A DNA stretch of 64,000 bases from Gorsachius magnificus (taxonomy: Eukaryota; Chordata; Aves; Pelecaniformes; Ardeidae), in NCBI GenBank assembly GCA_034008185.1, contig CM067081.1, positions 25,294,806 to 25,358,805 on the forward strand. Direction: 5' to 3'. The position numbers and the translations under genes are program-made. Position 1 is the stretch's first letter; each line of letters opens with the position of its first letter. Shown here piece by piece: positions 1-11,030 of this stretch. Under the pieces are notes generated by a model. That model searched no databases, was not told the DNA's origin, and was given only the letters and a program-made list of their open reading frames with translations.

Positions 1-3000
1 TGCCCATGAAGCCGACAAAAATCCTGTCTCTTCTGTCCCTTGTAATTTCACAGGGCACCCAAACCTCTGCAGTATGTTCCTTGAGAAATAAGCTGCCTAT
101 GATCAACACAGGACCACAAGCTGGCTTAGAAGCAAGGTTTTACATGACCACATTGGGCTCCCAATCGCTGTATGCAATAAAAAGGCCTATATTTTAGCAA
201 AAGACACCCCAGCTATGCAAAATGGGAGGGCTTGTCGGCCAGTGTTAGTAATAAATTCTGAGCACCGCTGTTGCCGTTTGATGAGTAAGGGTAAAGGACA
301 CTAAGGAGGAAAAGAGAAATGACATCCCTCTGCAAGATCAAAGGGTACGTATCAGCTACGTTTGCATTTCTAAAAAAAGCCAGTGAACTTGAAGTGCTGC
401 ATTGTGCTAAGCAGTATTTGTCAAAGGTTCAGTATTAATTTGCCTGCATGGGACATTTAACTGCACTGTGTTACAGCTCTCGATCTTGCAGTAGATACAA
501 AACACAGTGTGCTCTACGTCTTGCTAAAGAAAAGTTTGCTGCTGTCTCAGAAATTAGGAAGGGTAAGAAATAAGAAGAGAAAGGGGGATGTTTCCTCTGC
601 TTGCAATAAATCTCCCCAAACCTTTCCCCCCACCCCCCCCTTCCCCAAGGCGAAGCAGATTTCCACCCTAGATCCCGTATCTCATCAGACTGGCTGATGC
701 AGTTGGGGGGAAAAAAAAAAAAAGCTTTCAGATACTTCTGCTCTTCTTCAGATCTGACGCAACAGCAGCAAAACTTCATGTGTCCACTGGCAGAGCCTGG
801 GAACTGATAAAGCCCCCCGAAACATCCTGCTGGCCAGTGGACAAGCCTCGCTGCCTGCCCACACCAAGCCCACCGGCAGCCCGGGCAGCAAGGATGCTTC
901 TGAACAACGGGGCGTCTCGGCTAGTGTTGGTGCACGCTCATCTGCCGCCCCACCTGGTCAGGTTTCGGATGGCTGCTGTGATTAAAAAAGGAGAATCTAC
1001 TGAAAATACAGCCGCCTTGCTGTTCAACCACAGCAGCAGCATCACAACCGCCTCAGTGAAGCCATCGGTGGGTTTAGACTCTTCTATGTTACTCACCTAA
1101 AGATCTGTGCCCATGATTTATACAGTTTTAGAAGTGCCCTTTTTTTCTGAAGAGCATCTTCAGTGCCTTCAAATTTCAGATTTTAACTGACAACAAAATA
1201 ATTATTCAGGATTTCAACTAGCTGGATGCATTAGAGTACTTGGGAAAAGTCTCCAGGATTACTAGTAATATCACCAAAAAAAAAAAAAATCCATAACTGT
1301 ATTTCACAGATAATTTGAAAAGAAATTAATTTCTGATATTGATCCCAGTAAGCAGATCGGAAGGAACATTTCAGGCTAACAGAACGGTGTGTCAGGCAGA
1401 TCTCGGAGCCGGTAAATTCTCAAGCTACTTGCAGTGCAATGGAGATCAGAGCATGTATGTACGACACCACTTGCTCTGGTCACCCTTCCTACCACCAAGC
1501 GCTCCCCTGGCATTTAACAGCCTTTAGTTTCAGCAGAAAATCAGAACTGTGAGACCTGGAGCACATGGCCAGCACTGTCGCTTGCCTGCTGTGCTTCAAC
1601 AGCCTCCAGCACCCCGAGGACTTTGCCCCGGCGGGAGCCTGCCAGCCGGCCGCCGGGCTGCTGGCCCAGCAGGGAGGTGCCTCCGTGCCTCGCCTGCTGG
1701 GGCCAGAGCAGCGGCTGTGTTCTGCAAAGCAACAGGCACTTGGTAAACACACTCAGGAGAATGACGTGGAGCGGTTTTATACAAAGGTTAAGTGTTTACG
1801 ATGCGCTGCCGCCTGGAAGCAGGAGCTGCGGAGCTGAAGTCCGTGAACCCTGGTCAGAGCCGCAGCGCCGCAGTGGGGTTGGGGTGCTGGTAATGGTGGT
1901 GGGGCTGGCCCAGGGCTGGAGGTGCCAGGAGGAACTGGGCAAAAGCGGCAGAGAGAACTGGAGAAGGTACGGATTACACCAAGCAGCGATACCTCGGTGC
2001 CAATGCATTTTTTCCTTCCTGTCCTGGAAGATTGCTCCGTCCCTGCTTTCTAAGGGCGCACAAGAGCAAACCCATTTCAAGTGATAAATCAGCAGCAGTG
2101 GCTGAAAAGATGCATGTTTGATCACGCCCGGCCTAGTGCTTGAGCAAAACTCCCAAACAGAGGGTTGCACGTTACCCAAGTGGTGCATCATTGCAATACG
2201 TCGTAGAAGAGCTGGAAATACAGCTACTGTGCAATAAACTGTCCGTTGGGGAAGCAGGTACGAGCTTGTATGCGTCTCATTTGATTGTTTTGGAGACATT
2301 TTTGAAAGCTAAACCAGCTACCGCACCTCAGGTAACTCTTTTCTTATCAGTTGCCCAGGTCCGATCACGAGATCTGTCCTGTGAAGTTGGGGGGAGCGTG
2401 TTCAGGAGGAGGGTGTTACACACGCCCGACGGGGGCTGTTGGAGACGCAACTCCCCACTACCCCTCTTCTCCCATGTGCATCTGCTGGCGGTGATGTACA
2501 GTGAACGGCTCGAGGGAGATGGTCAGGGGCACCTAAAATATGTGGTTCCAGAAAGCATATTCTGAAGAGGGATGGGACTGGAAAGGTTTGGAGCTTGGTG
2601 GTGAGCAGACCAACTCCCCGTTCTGCCTTGGCTATTCAATATATCACAGGTGGATCCTTCGCTGCCTTTACCAGAAACCAAAAATCAGACCTGAACCAAT
2701 CCATGCCAATGTCATGCTGCTCCGAGCTGGGGGAGCAACCAGGATGGGGAAATCATTTAACGAAGATGCCAACACTAAATCTTGCAAAGCTGTCTCCAAA
2801 CTCTGCTGGGTGACACTGAAAGGTCAGGGCAACACATCATGGATCCGAGGTAGTTCCTAGGATTGTGTGATGAACTGAAAAGGGACCTTTCTGCTGGAGT
2901 TACCAGTAAGTTGCCATGTCACCAGTGATAACATTCGCAGTTTGTGACACTTCTGAGCACTGTGAAGATGTACAAGTTGTAACAGAAAATGCTGGCAGAT

Positions 3001-5187
3001 ATGAAGAAAGAACGATGAACGGAGGCGCGTGTGAAAGCACCAGAAGAAACAACTGAGCAAAGGCTAAACCAGTGGTACACACGGACAACCAAGAACATCA
3101 TTAACAGTGATAAAACTGGGAAAGGTGCTGTTCATGCACCCCAAAGGCCAGCCCTTGGCCAAGGCCCAGCACGGAGGACTTGCCACTGGAAGAGCCATGC
3201 TCCGAGAGCAGGAGGACGGCCGAGCTTCCCCTCGTTCCGATGGGCGGAGAGGCTGCAGCTGAAAAGACACCTAAAACAGGAAAATGAAAATAACTGGCAA
3301 AACCCCCTGCCTAAGATTCACGGAGCACCAAGCAAGCAAAATTTGGAAGCAAAAAGATGGCAGCTGACTGCGAGATGGCCTAGTAGAGCTGACCAAAACC
3401 CACCTGTCACCACCAACCGAGAGGAACCCAGAAGAGAAAGGGTGATGGGACAGCCGAAGGTCCTTGTCCTTTCTGATTTTGGGCAGACCACCTGTGCTTG
3501 TGAGTATTTGGCTGCGATAGTGTGAGTGAATAAAATCTGAGAGGATGAATTTGAGCGGGTAAAACGAGCTCACTGAGGATTTTGCAAATAAATACTACTT
3601 TCCTACCCCCCGCAGTAGGATCTTGCACTGAGCTTTGCTGCAGTAATTTTCTGCAAACATCGCTTTGCTTAGCACATTGCATTTACCAATGCCAAAATGT
3701 ACCCGATCTGGGAATAGCAAATCTCAGAATTTTCTTGGCACAGCCCTTTCATAATCTGGACAGAGTTAATGGAGGGGTACTAAATGCCATTTTTACAGCT
3801 GCCCTTTGGTCTGCGTACTGCTGCATGGCCAAATGCAATGAACAGGGGCTAGAAACAGAACAAGTTCCTCAAACGTTCATCTCACAGGGGATGAAAACAA
3901 TGCCTAGAACTGATCTGGCGAATCTGTCATTAATAATTAATCATCTTGTGATTTGACCTAAAAAAAAAAAAAGGGCGAGTCAGTTATTTGCACTAGCTGA
4001 GAATACGGCCCCAAATCATTATGTTCTCGCTGTACTATGAAAAGACCCAAACCCCTCTGTCAGAGAAGGGGCCTGTGCTTACACAACCTCTTAGGGACAG
4101 ACGCGTATTTTGGGTGTCAGGACAAACACAGCATCCGGACGTTCATTAAAGAACTCGGCCTTACAGAAGCCCTGGGAGGCAGCCGGCACCGTGTGACGGG
4201 ACAGAGGGTGTGGGCGAGAGGAGATGGTGTGCTAACCCGGCATATCGCATGGCTTCAGCTGCCACCTTTCACAGCGGTGTCCTTCCTGTGGCAACCCGTG
4301 ATCCCAGCACGGGCTCCTCGCCCGAGCATGGGAACCCGAGCGAGAAGACAGCCAGCGTTCCTCTTTTGATGGAGCGTGGGTGGTGCCGGGAGCTGCGAGA
4401 TACCCGCCTGTGAGATTTCGTGATCCCAGGCGACGGCTACGCTGGGTCACACCGACTGCGGCGCCGCCTCCCAGCATCCCCCACTGGGGTTTTCCCACCT
4501 GTATTTTTAATCCGCCTCGGAGCTGTTGGAGAGTGGCACGGTCTCCCCTGCCCATCTGATAGACCCCTACGGCTCTGACCGTGCAGGACGTCACGAACAC
4601 AGAAGCCAGAGTTGTCAGCTTTCGCAGTCGGAGAGAGGAAGTGCTTTGCCGTGTTTGTGATTAACCACAAGGAAAAGCACCGGCCTGGTGCTTTTTAGAG
4701 CAGAAACCACCACCACCACCACTGCCACTGCCACCACCACCGCCACCACGGCTTGGGCGATGGGTCCCTCTCTCTGGGAAAGGTGCCCCCCGGCGCTGCT
4801 CGCTCCCACAGCGGCGGCACATCCTCGCGGCAGCCGCGGGCCGCTGGGGCTGCTCCCGCGGGGAGCGGGGGTTGCCAAAACGGCCGCGCTGACCCAAGCG
4901 TCCTGCGGGGCTCCCACCGCCCTCCTCAGCCTCAGACCCAGCTCGGAACCGGCGCCTCAGCCGCCGCCGGGGGGGCTGCAGCGAGCGCTTCCCCGCCCCG
5001 GCTCCGGAGCGGGGTCCATGAACGCGGCTTCACCCCCCGCGCACGGCACCGGGCGAGCCCCGCGCCCCGCCGCCGCTCCCCGCCCGGGGCGGGGGGGCCC
5101 AGCCCGGCAGCGGCCGCGGCCAAAGGAGGGGAGACCCGGCCTCCGCCGCGCGGGGCAGAGGCCCCGGGGCCGCCACCGCCGCCTTAC
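1..5187 (-). other. N4BP2L1: N4BP2L1 intron 1 (partial, runs off the left edge)
   Basis: This lies downstream of the N4BP2L1 exon 1 donor on the minus strand. I looked for the expected second exon, which should encode a segment like FSTDDFF followed by a WNQKR-like end, by scanning for its reverse-complement signatures, and did not find it. The remaining exons are therefore probably outside the window. The stretch holds short A and C tracts and a GC-richer patch near 1550-1900, but no recognisable repeat family. Open frames here are short, overlap one another on both strands and show no family motifs. Confidence 0.6.
4706..4749. repeat. CCA/GCC trinucleotide repeat
   Basis: Imperfect run of CCA and GCC triplets at the edge of the N4BP2L1 CpG island, in the 5' part of intron 1. 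It produces threonine-rich or glycine-rich false open frames on the two strands. Confidence 0.85.
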
Positions 5188-5590
5188 CTGGCCAGGGTGC
5201 TCTTCCCGGCGCCCGGCAGCCCCCGCAGCAGCACCAGCCGCCTCCCGCCGAAGCGGCCCCGCGGGGGCTGCAGGCTGAGCCCCCCCAGGGCGCGGAGCAG
5301 CCGCTCGTCCATCCCGCGGCGGCCGAGCCGGGGCGGCCCCGGGGCAGCGGGGGCGGGAGCCGGGGCAGCCGCCCGACCCGGCCCCGGCCCCGGGGGGGGC
5401 GGGGCCCGGGGGTTCGCCCCCGCCGGGGGGGACGCGGCGCCCCCCGGCGGAGGGCGGGCCCGGGATCCCGGGCGGAACCCAACGCCGCCGGGAGGGCGGG
5501 CGGGCGGCGGCGGCTGCCCCAGCAAACCCGCCCCGTCCCGGCACCGGCTTTCTGCCCGGACCAGGAGCCCGAGGCGCCGTCCTGAATGAT
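4750..5590. promoter_or_regulatory. N4BP2L1: CpG island and promoter region of N4BP2L1
   Basis: A strongly GC- and CpG-rich block surrounds the first coding exon, with sharp edges at about 4750 and 5590. It contains several GC-box-like stretches, for example GGGGCGGGGCC-type sequence near 5395-5410. No TATA box is evident upstream of the start codon at 5312, as is usual for a CpG-island promoter. The transcription start is probably between about 5330 and 5590 on the minus strand, but the sequence alone does not fix it. Long open frames on both strands here reflect scarcity of stop codons in GC-rich DNA. Confidence 0.75.
5188..5312 (-). CDS. N4BP2L1: N4BP2L1 exon 1 coding part (NEDD4-binding protein 2-like 1), P-loop exon
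   Basis: The exon encodes 41 residues plus two bases of a split arginine codon. It starts MDERLLRALGGLSLQP and ends with the P-loop GLPGAGKSTLA. The donor after 5188 reads AG|GTAAGG. As I recall it, the human protein begins with a similar M-E-D...GRLSLQP segment followed by [14 protein letters not shown], which supports both identity and start. The ATG at 5310-5312 has G at -3 and G at +4. Family knowledge: N4BP2L1 is a short protein of about 240 residues consisting mainly of one polynucleotide-kinase-like P-loop domain; its substrate is not known to me. Only the Walker A part is in this window. The frame is open upstream to another ATG at 5525, so a longer N-terminus cannot be excluded. It is the tandem paralogue of N4BP2L2, whose coding region ends about 9.7 kb away on the same strand. 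Confidence 0.88.
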
Positions 5591-6037
5591 GTAGAATCGA
5601 GATTCATCTCCAGATTCTGAAAGCTGGAGGACACAAGCCCGTGCTGAACACAGTCAGCCCCGGGTGCTGCCCGGAGCTACAGGAAGGGAGTCGAGAGACC
5701 GGAGCTACCTACCAGATACAGGGACTGAGCTTTCCCCTCTCCCCGCTCCCTTTTTTTTTAGTTTTTTTCTTTTTTGACAGTGATGAAAGTAGTGGAGTTA
5801 ACCTCTCCCCCTTCCCCCTTCCAAAAAAAAAAAAACCCAAAACAAAACAGCAGACAAGGATTCCAAGCAGATGTAGCTGTAGCCCTGCCCTGCCCGTATG
5901 ACCCTCTGCATCACGCTTACTACATCAACTTTACTTTTTTCAAATGTATTATCACATCAGAAACGTAAAAGAAGTTTAACGAGATTTATTTCCCCTGCAG
6001 AAGACCTTCAGCTCAATCACCACAGGAGCCAAAGACA
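5591..6037. other. Intergenic, upstream of N4BP2L1
   Basis: Between the CpG island and the first CR1 tail. It contains T and A homopolymer tracts near 5750 and 5823. I see no gene or exon. Confidence 0.5.
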
Positions 6038-6258
6038 GAATCATAGAATCATGGAATTGTTCAGGTCGGAAAAGACCTTTAAGATCATCAAGTCCAAGTG
6101 CCCATCTTTTAAATACCTTCAGGGATGGGGACTCAAACGCTTCCCTGGGCAGCCCGTTCCAATGCTTGACAACCCTTTCAGTGAAGAAATTTTTCCTAAT
6201 GTCCAATCTAAACCTGCCCTGGCGCACCTTGAGGCCATTTTCCCTTGTCCTAAAGAAA
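6038..6258 (-). mobile_element. CR1 LINE, truncated 3' part
   Basis: The plus strand starts with the octamer-type CR1 terminus (ATAGAATCATGG), followed by the typical GGTCGGAAAAGACCTTTAAG stretch, so the element is on the minus strand. Translated on that strand it gives the C-terminal end of the CR1 ORF2 protein, including [20 protein letters not shown]. It is a 5'-truncated, non-autonomous copy, as most avian CR1 copies are. The open frame through it is a remnant, not a host gene. Confidence 0.93.
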
Positions 6259-6519
6259 TGATAGTTTCCAATTAAGCCAAAAATAGTTGGTGTGGTATCA
6301 TGCACTCCTCAGAGCTGTACCCCATATCAGGCCCAGCTTGGTTAGAAGCCAGTCTCAGGTACGCCACAAGGACACACACATAAACTGACATTCAAAGATA
6401 CCTTTTTTTTTCAGTAACAGAAAATAGAGGCATTCAGATTTCTCTCTCAATAAATAAAGGTAGGAAGAAAATATTAGCCCTTGAGCGGCATTTTCTTGAA
6501 ATCAAACTAACTTTTCTGT

Positions 6520-7560
6520 TGCCAGTGGTACCTGTGGTGGTGCATCCCCTGCTCCTGCACCTTTTTTATCTCCCTTCGACTGCTTTAGGAGTTCAGGAAT
6601 TCCTGCCAGGCTGAGGCCTTTGTGTCAGGTGCCCTTCCTTGTACCAGGAACTCCTACACGGCTGAGGTGGGGAGCGAGAGCGGGAACAACCAGTTACCCC
6701 TGACAGCCTTGGAACATACCTTACCTGGATCGTAGACCCAAGTGAAGCAGTACCATCATTACTGGAATTCCAGAAATTACCGACCAGGATTGTGGCTCAG
6801 ACAGAAATTTACTGATGACTAAAGCCAATCACCTCATGGCCCTAGAAGCAGAGGTTCAAAGTGAGGCCCCTGGAGCTCTCCTGGACCACAGCGGGCTGTG
6901 ACCAGCATCTCCCTCTGAGTGGGATGCCTCTCGGAGCTTGCAAACTGGAGAGTTTGCAAAAGTCCGAGGTCCATCACCAAAGACCAACAGTGGAGCCTGG
7001 GCTGAAACTCTTTGACCCTCCTTGAGGCTCAACCCTCATCCGTTGAGAAATGCCAAGGCATTCGACATGAATATTTCACTGAACTGGAGGGGAATTTCTA
7101 ACAGGTATCCCTTTATATATATCAGAGAAAAATGTAATTGTATCTGTGTGTATGCACGTGTGAATCGATTTAAGTAATCTGTAAATCTGTGATTTGATTA
7201 CAAAGTGAGTCTTAGACTGCTGCTAGACACATATTATCCTTAGACATAAACTGTTGACCAAGTCTGAGACCAAGACTGGACCCAGCCACACCTGGATTCG
7301 TCTCTGAGAAGGAGTTCAGAAAGCAAGGGGGTCTACTCTGAACCTCGTGACTCAACGGGAGGGTCCTCCTCATTCTCTGCATCCATGGTCTGTCTGTGAA
7401 CCATTCCAATGCAAGTGTAACTTAATTTTCCTTTGTGTACTTCCTCCATGCAGTAACAGAGTGAACCTTGCCATTTTCAAATCTTTAACTAAGTAGCTCT
7501 TTTGATTAAAACAAATTTTATCGAATCACTTTGTTAATTGGCTGATGATTGAGTGCTATT
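6520..7560. other. Unclassified intergenic segment, possibly an old LTR
   Basis: This segment does not look like its AT-rich surroundings. It begins with a CCTGCTCCTGCACC-type stretch and contains two imperfect copies of CAGGAATTCCTGCCAGGCTG-like sequence starting at 6594 and 6645, a 51-base period. The composition resembles a retroviral LTR, but I cannot place clear TG...CA ends or a target duplication, and there is no long open frame. Ordinary unique DNA remains possible. Confidence 0.3.
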
Positions 7561-10500
7561 GAAATATCACAATCCAGTCCTGTGATTTGCCATACAGGTA
7601 CAAATAAATTCTAAACTGCTCCTAAATCAAAACTGTGTACAGTCCCTCATTCACGGCAGCACTTTGGGTAAGTCCAAAGCTGCGGTTCTGGCCAGCATGA
7701 ATTACCTTCCTCCTCCCTGTTACCTTTTGCGTAACATTTTGCTGGCAGAAGAGCAGCACATTTCCAACCAAGGAAAGGAAAAAGTCACACAGGTTCACGA
7801 GAAACGCATGAAAAACATGCAGACAGTAAATTCTGCCATCAGTACAACATTAATTTAGAAATCCGTACATCTTTAACTGCTTACACGTATATGCAGTATG
7901 CGTTTGAGTGGAGAGTGGGGACACACCGGCAATTTAGACGATACTGGAGCTTCAGCATGACTGCAGTCAGGCGCTGGCTCTTCAGCTGATGCACAACGAA
8001 AAGGGTGCAGGGAAAGATGAGAAAGAGGAGATGAATCAATAAACGAATAAATATTCCAGATCTGGAAGCTGTGGAAGTGGGAAGTATTGCTTCTGGCAAG
8101 TACACACAACCTAAGCTTCCTTGCTTCTCCACTGACCCTTTCTCACCCTTTTCACCGCAAGGGAGGTGATAGTTGTTTTTTCTTATACTCCCTCTCTCTA
8201 CGAAGAAACTTCCAGCCTTATGGATGACAGTTTATCTCATAATTGACAAAAGTTGCTCTTTCTGATTAAATGAATTTTTCCTTAATTATTAAGTTAATCA
8301 GGTGTCTTGATTTGTCCTTTCACCTCCCTCCATTCTCTATCACCTGCCTCACCTTTGCTACTTGCTATTTCAGCAGGCACTCCGGATTTTTCTCATAAAC
8401 AGCCATCCTTCATGACGCTCCTGCCCCCAACAGCCCCTTCTCTTCCCAGTCCATCACACCACACCTCCTGCTTTCTGCTTTCTTCTTCCCATTTGTGGCC
8501 ACACTCATGTCCTTCTGCAGGCAAAAGTGCCGGCCGCCTTGGCATCGTGAACTGGGTCTGCACACCGTACTCCAACCCCAGGCATCACAAGCACCACTTT
8601 AAAGACAGATGCACAGAACGTGTCACATTTTGTGGACCACAGCAATGCATCAGGGTATTTTTGTGCTTCTCCAGAAAAGCAACAGAGTGCTGGTGGAGAA
8701 GCCTTGCCCTGTTACAACCTCCACAGAAAAAAGAACGTAGGTGAATCCAATCACACCTTGGGGGGGGAGGGGGGCAGGGGGGAATCAACCATGAAATTGT
8801 GTTTTAAAAACATGGGATGAAATTCATCACCTATGTCATTTAGCTCACTCTACATACATAAATATTTCCCACTTTTCAGATACCTCTGTGGGCCTAACAT
8901 AGACATTTATATGAGCAAAATTTTAGATTTTTACTGTTGAGGTTTTATTAATTTCTGCTCCCAGGAAATCAATGCTCCACTCGTGTTACTGGTATAACTT
9001 CCTCAGAAATGGAGTTGTTACTGGTAAGGTTACTGTTCTAGTTGAGGAATAAACATCACGCTTAATTTTGAAGGAAAACCCCAATATTAAAAAAAAAAAG
9101 GCGGGGGGGGGGGGAAGGGAACAACTGCTCTTAGCTTAAATTTCTCCTCACATCCTAAGAATTTTAAGTAAAAAAATGGAGAAAAGAATACCACTAACAG
9201 AAACATCAAATCACTGATTACCAATGTTAGTTATAGGTCTCTTCAGTCTACCACAAACCATACACATCTTTCCTCCAGTGTGTTTGAATCAGGTCTATAG
9301 TGCAATTTTCTCCTTATTTCTGTAGTCCACAACGAGTCCAGTCAGAGGGAAGCATTAAGCCTGGTTTCACGAGAAAACAAGGTAAGTTGCGGAGCTCAGG
9401 ACAAAAGAATAGGAGCGACCGAGGAAGACTTACTCCACTTGACATTGTAAAGAGATTGGGATGTGCAAGGTAAGAGCAGGCAGAAGTGGGGTAAGACACC
9501 AAATTAACACCAGAAAAACAGGCACCTTCCCCTGCAGGTAGGCATCACTACCAGTTCCTGTGGCAACACCTGGCATCCCGATACGAGTGAATTAAGTACC
9601 AGTGCCTGAAGCTCCCACTTCACGCCAACAGACACCTCCATTCTCCTTACCGGTCTCCACTCTTGATCTCTTTGTACCACGCTCGAGGATGTACTGAGAA
9701 GGTATAAACCCCAAATGGGGGTGACCTTCAAAAAGTGCCACACACAACAAAGTTACCTCAATTTTGATTTTTATTACATGGACAGAGAGGTTGATATCAG
9801 GGGGGCTGTGAGGGGAAAGATGGCCAAAGATTCACACTAAAAACCGACAGTGGTTACTTTCTTCCAGGCCACCTCACATTTAAAATCCTTGGTGGCCAAC
9901 TGAATTCATTCCATGGTGGAATCAAAGTGTGAAGTTTCTGAAATAAAAAAAAAAGGAAGAGATTCTGCTGAAATACCACAACAGCACAGACTGTAGAAAG
10001 ATCTTAATGGTTGCAAATCCAACCCTCAGACTGAGCAGAGTTCACCTGTCCGATGTAATTAAAAGTCTCCTCTCTCATACTCAGCTGTTGGTTATTTCTT
10101 TAAAAAGTTAAAAAGGATGGAGAGGAAGCAGACGATGGAAAAACTCAAAACCGTAAGGAATATGGAAAAGGAAGAGAAGAAAACTTGGATGCGAGAACTA
10201 GAGGCAGTGAGGACCTAGCGATCTCAAGGCTGAAAAATAAGAAGAGTAACACAGTGGAATTTTTTTTCTCTACAGGTCACAAGCCCTATCTAATGAAGCC
10301 GTTCAAGCAGTGCTACCATAGCACAGCTACACCTCATAATAGTTTTGTTATGTTGTAATTTTTTTTTTCCGTTATATTCACACAGGACCCCACAGGGCCT
10401 CCAATTTACAGAGTTACGTGAGGCACCAGCACAACCTGATGTTACTCTTTTCTGAGAGCTCCAGAAACACTATCCTGGGCAGCTTTAATTCTCCCTAATA

Positions 10501-10803
10501 ATTATACTCTCTGCTTAAGTAAATTTTAGGCCAGGTTTTCCTGCTAAGCACCGTAAAAGGCAGGTGAGGGGGTGGGGCTTTTTTGGGCATAGTTCTGTAC
10601 ACTTTTTCTTGCTTCATTTTGTTTAAAATCAGTGGTTAAATGTCAAAGGATGGAGAAAATATGTTTTTTAATTATCTTTGTATCAAAGCAGCAACTGGAA
10701 GAGGCTTGGCCATGGGATGATATTTTCTGTGGCACTACTGGAAGACTGCTTTAGTTCACTTTGTATCTTTTAGATTATTTTTTTCATGCTAGCCAAAAGA
10801 CAG
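7561..10803. other. Intergenic, no recognised feature
   Basis: AT-leaning sequence with scattered homopolymer runs, including a G run at about 9104-9113 and poly-A tracts. Open frames are short and overlap on both strands. I see no splice-flanked exon and no repeat family I can name. Confidence 0.5.
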
Positions 10804-11030
10804 TCATAGAATCATAGAATCGTTTAGGTTGGAAAAGACCTTTAAGATCATCACGTCCAACCGTTAACCCAACCCTGCCATCCCACCACTAAACCATGTC
10901 CCTAAGCACCTCGTCTACCCAGCTTTTAAATACCTCCAGGAATGGAGACTCCACCACTTCCCTGGGCAGCCCGTTCCAATGCTTGACAACCCTTTCTGTG
11001 AAGAAATTTTCCTGCCTGTCCCAGCTATAT
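10804..11030 (-). mobile_element. CR1 LINE, truncated 3' part
   Basis: Starts on the plus strand with TCATAGAATCATAGAATCG, then GGTTGGAAAAGACCTTTAAG. It also contains the shared block CCCTGGGCAGCCCGTTCCAA seen in the copy at 6038. Orientation is minus. It belongs to the same or a very similar CR1 subfamily as the copies at 6038 and 52180. Confidence 0.93.

Noticed and set aside
1..5187. Further N4BP2L1 exons
   Set aside because: Searched for reverse-complement signatures of the STDD, WNQKR and IIIDNTN segments; none found, so they are presumed to lie left of the window.
4688..5634. Several long overlapping open frames on both strands (up to 278 residues)
   Set aside because: They lie in the N4BP2L1 CpG island, where stop codons are rare. 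The products are low-complexity Pro/Gly/Ala/Arg with no motif. Only the MDERLL frame has family support and a splice donor.
5976..6305. 109-residue minus-strand frame
   Set aside because: It is the C-terminal remnant of CR1 ORF2 plus flanking sequence, not a host gene.
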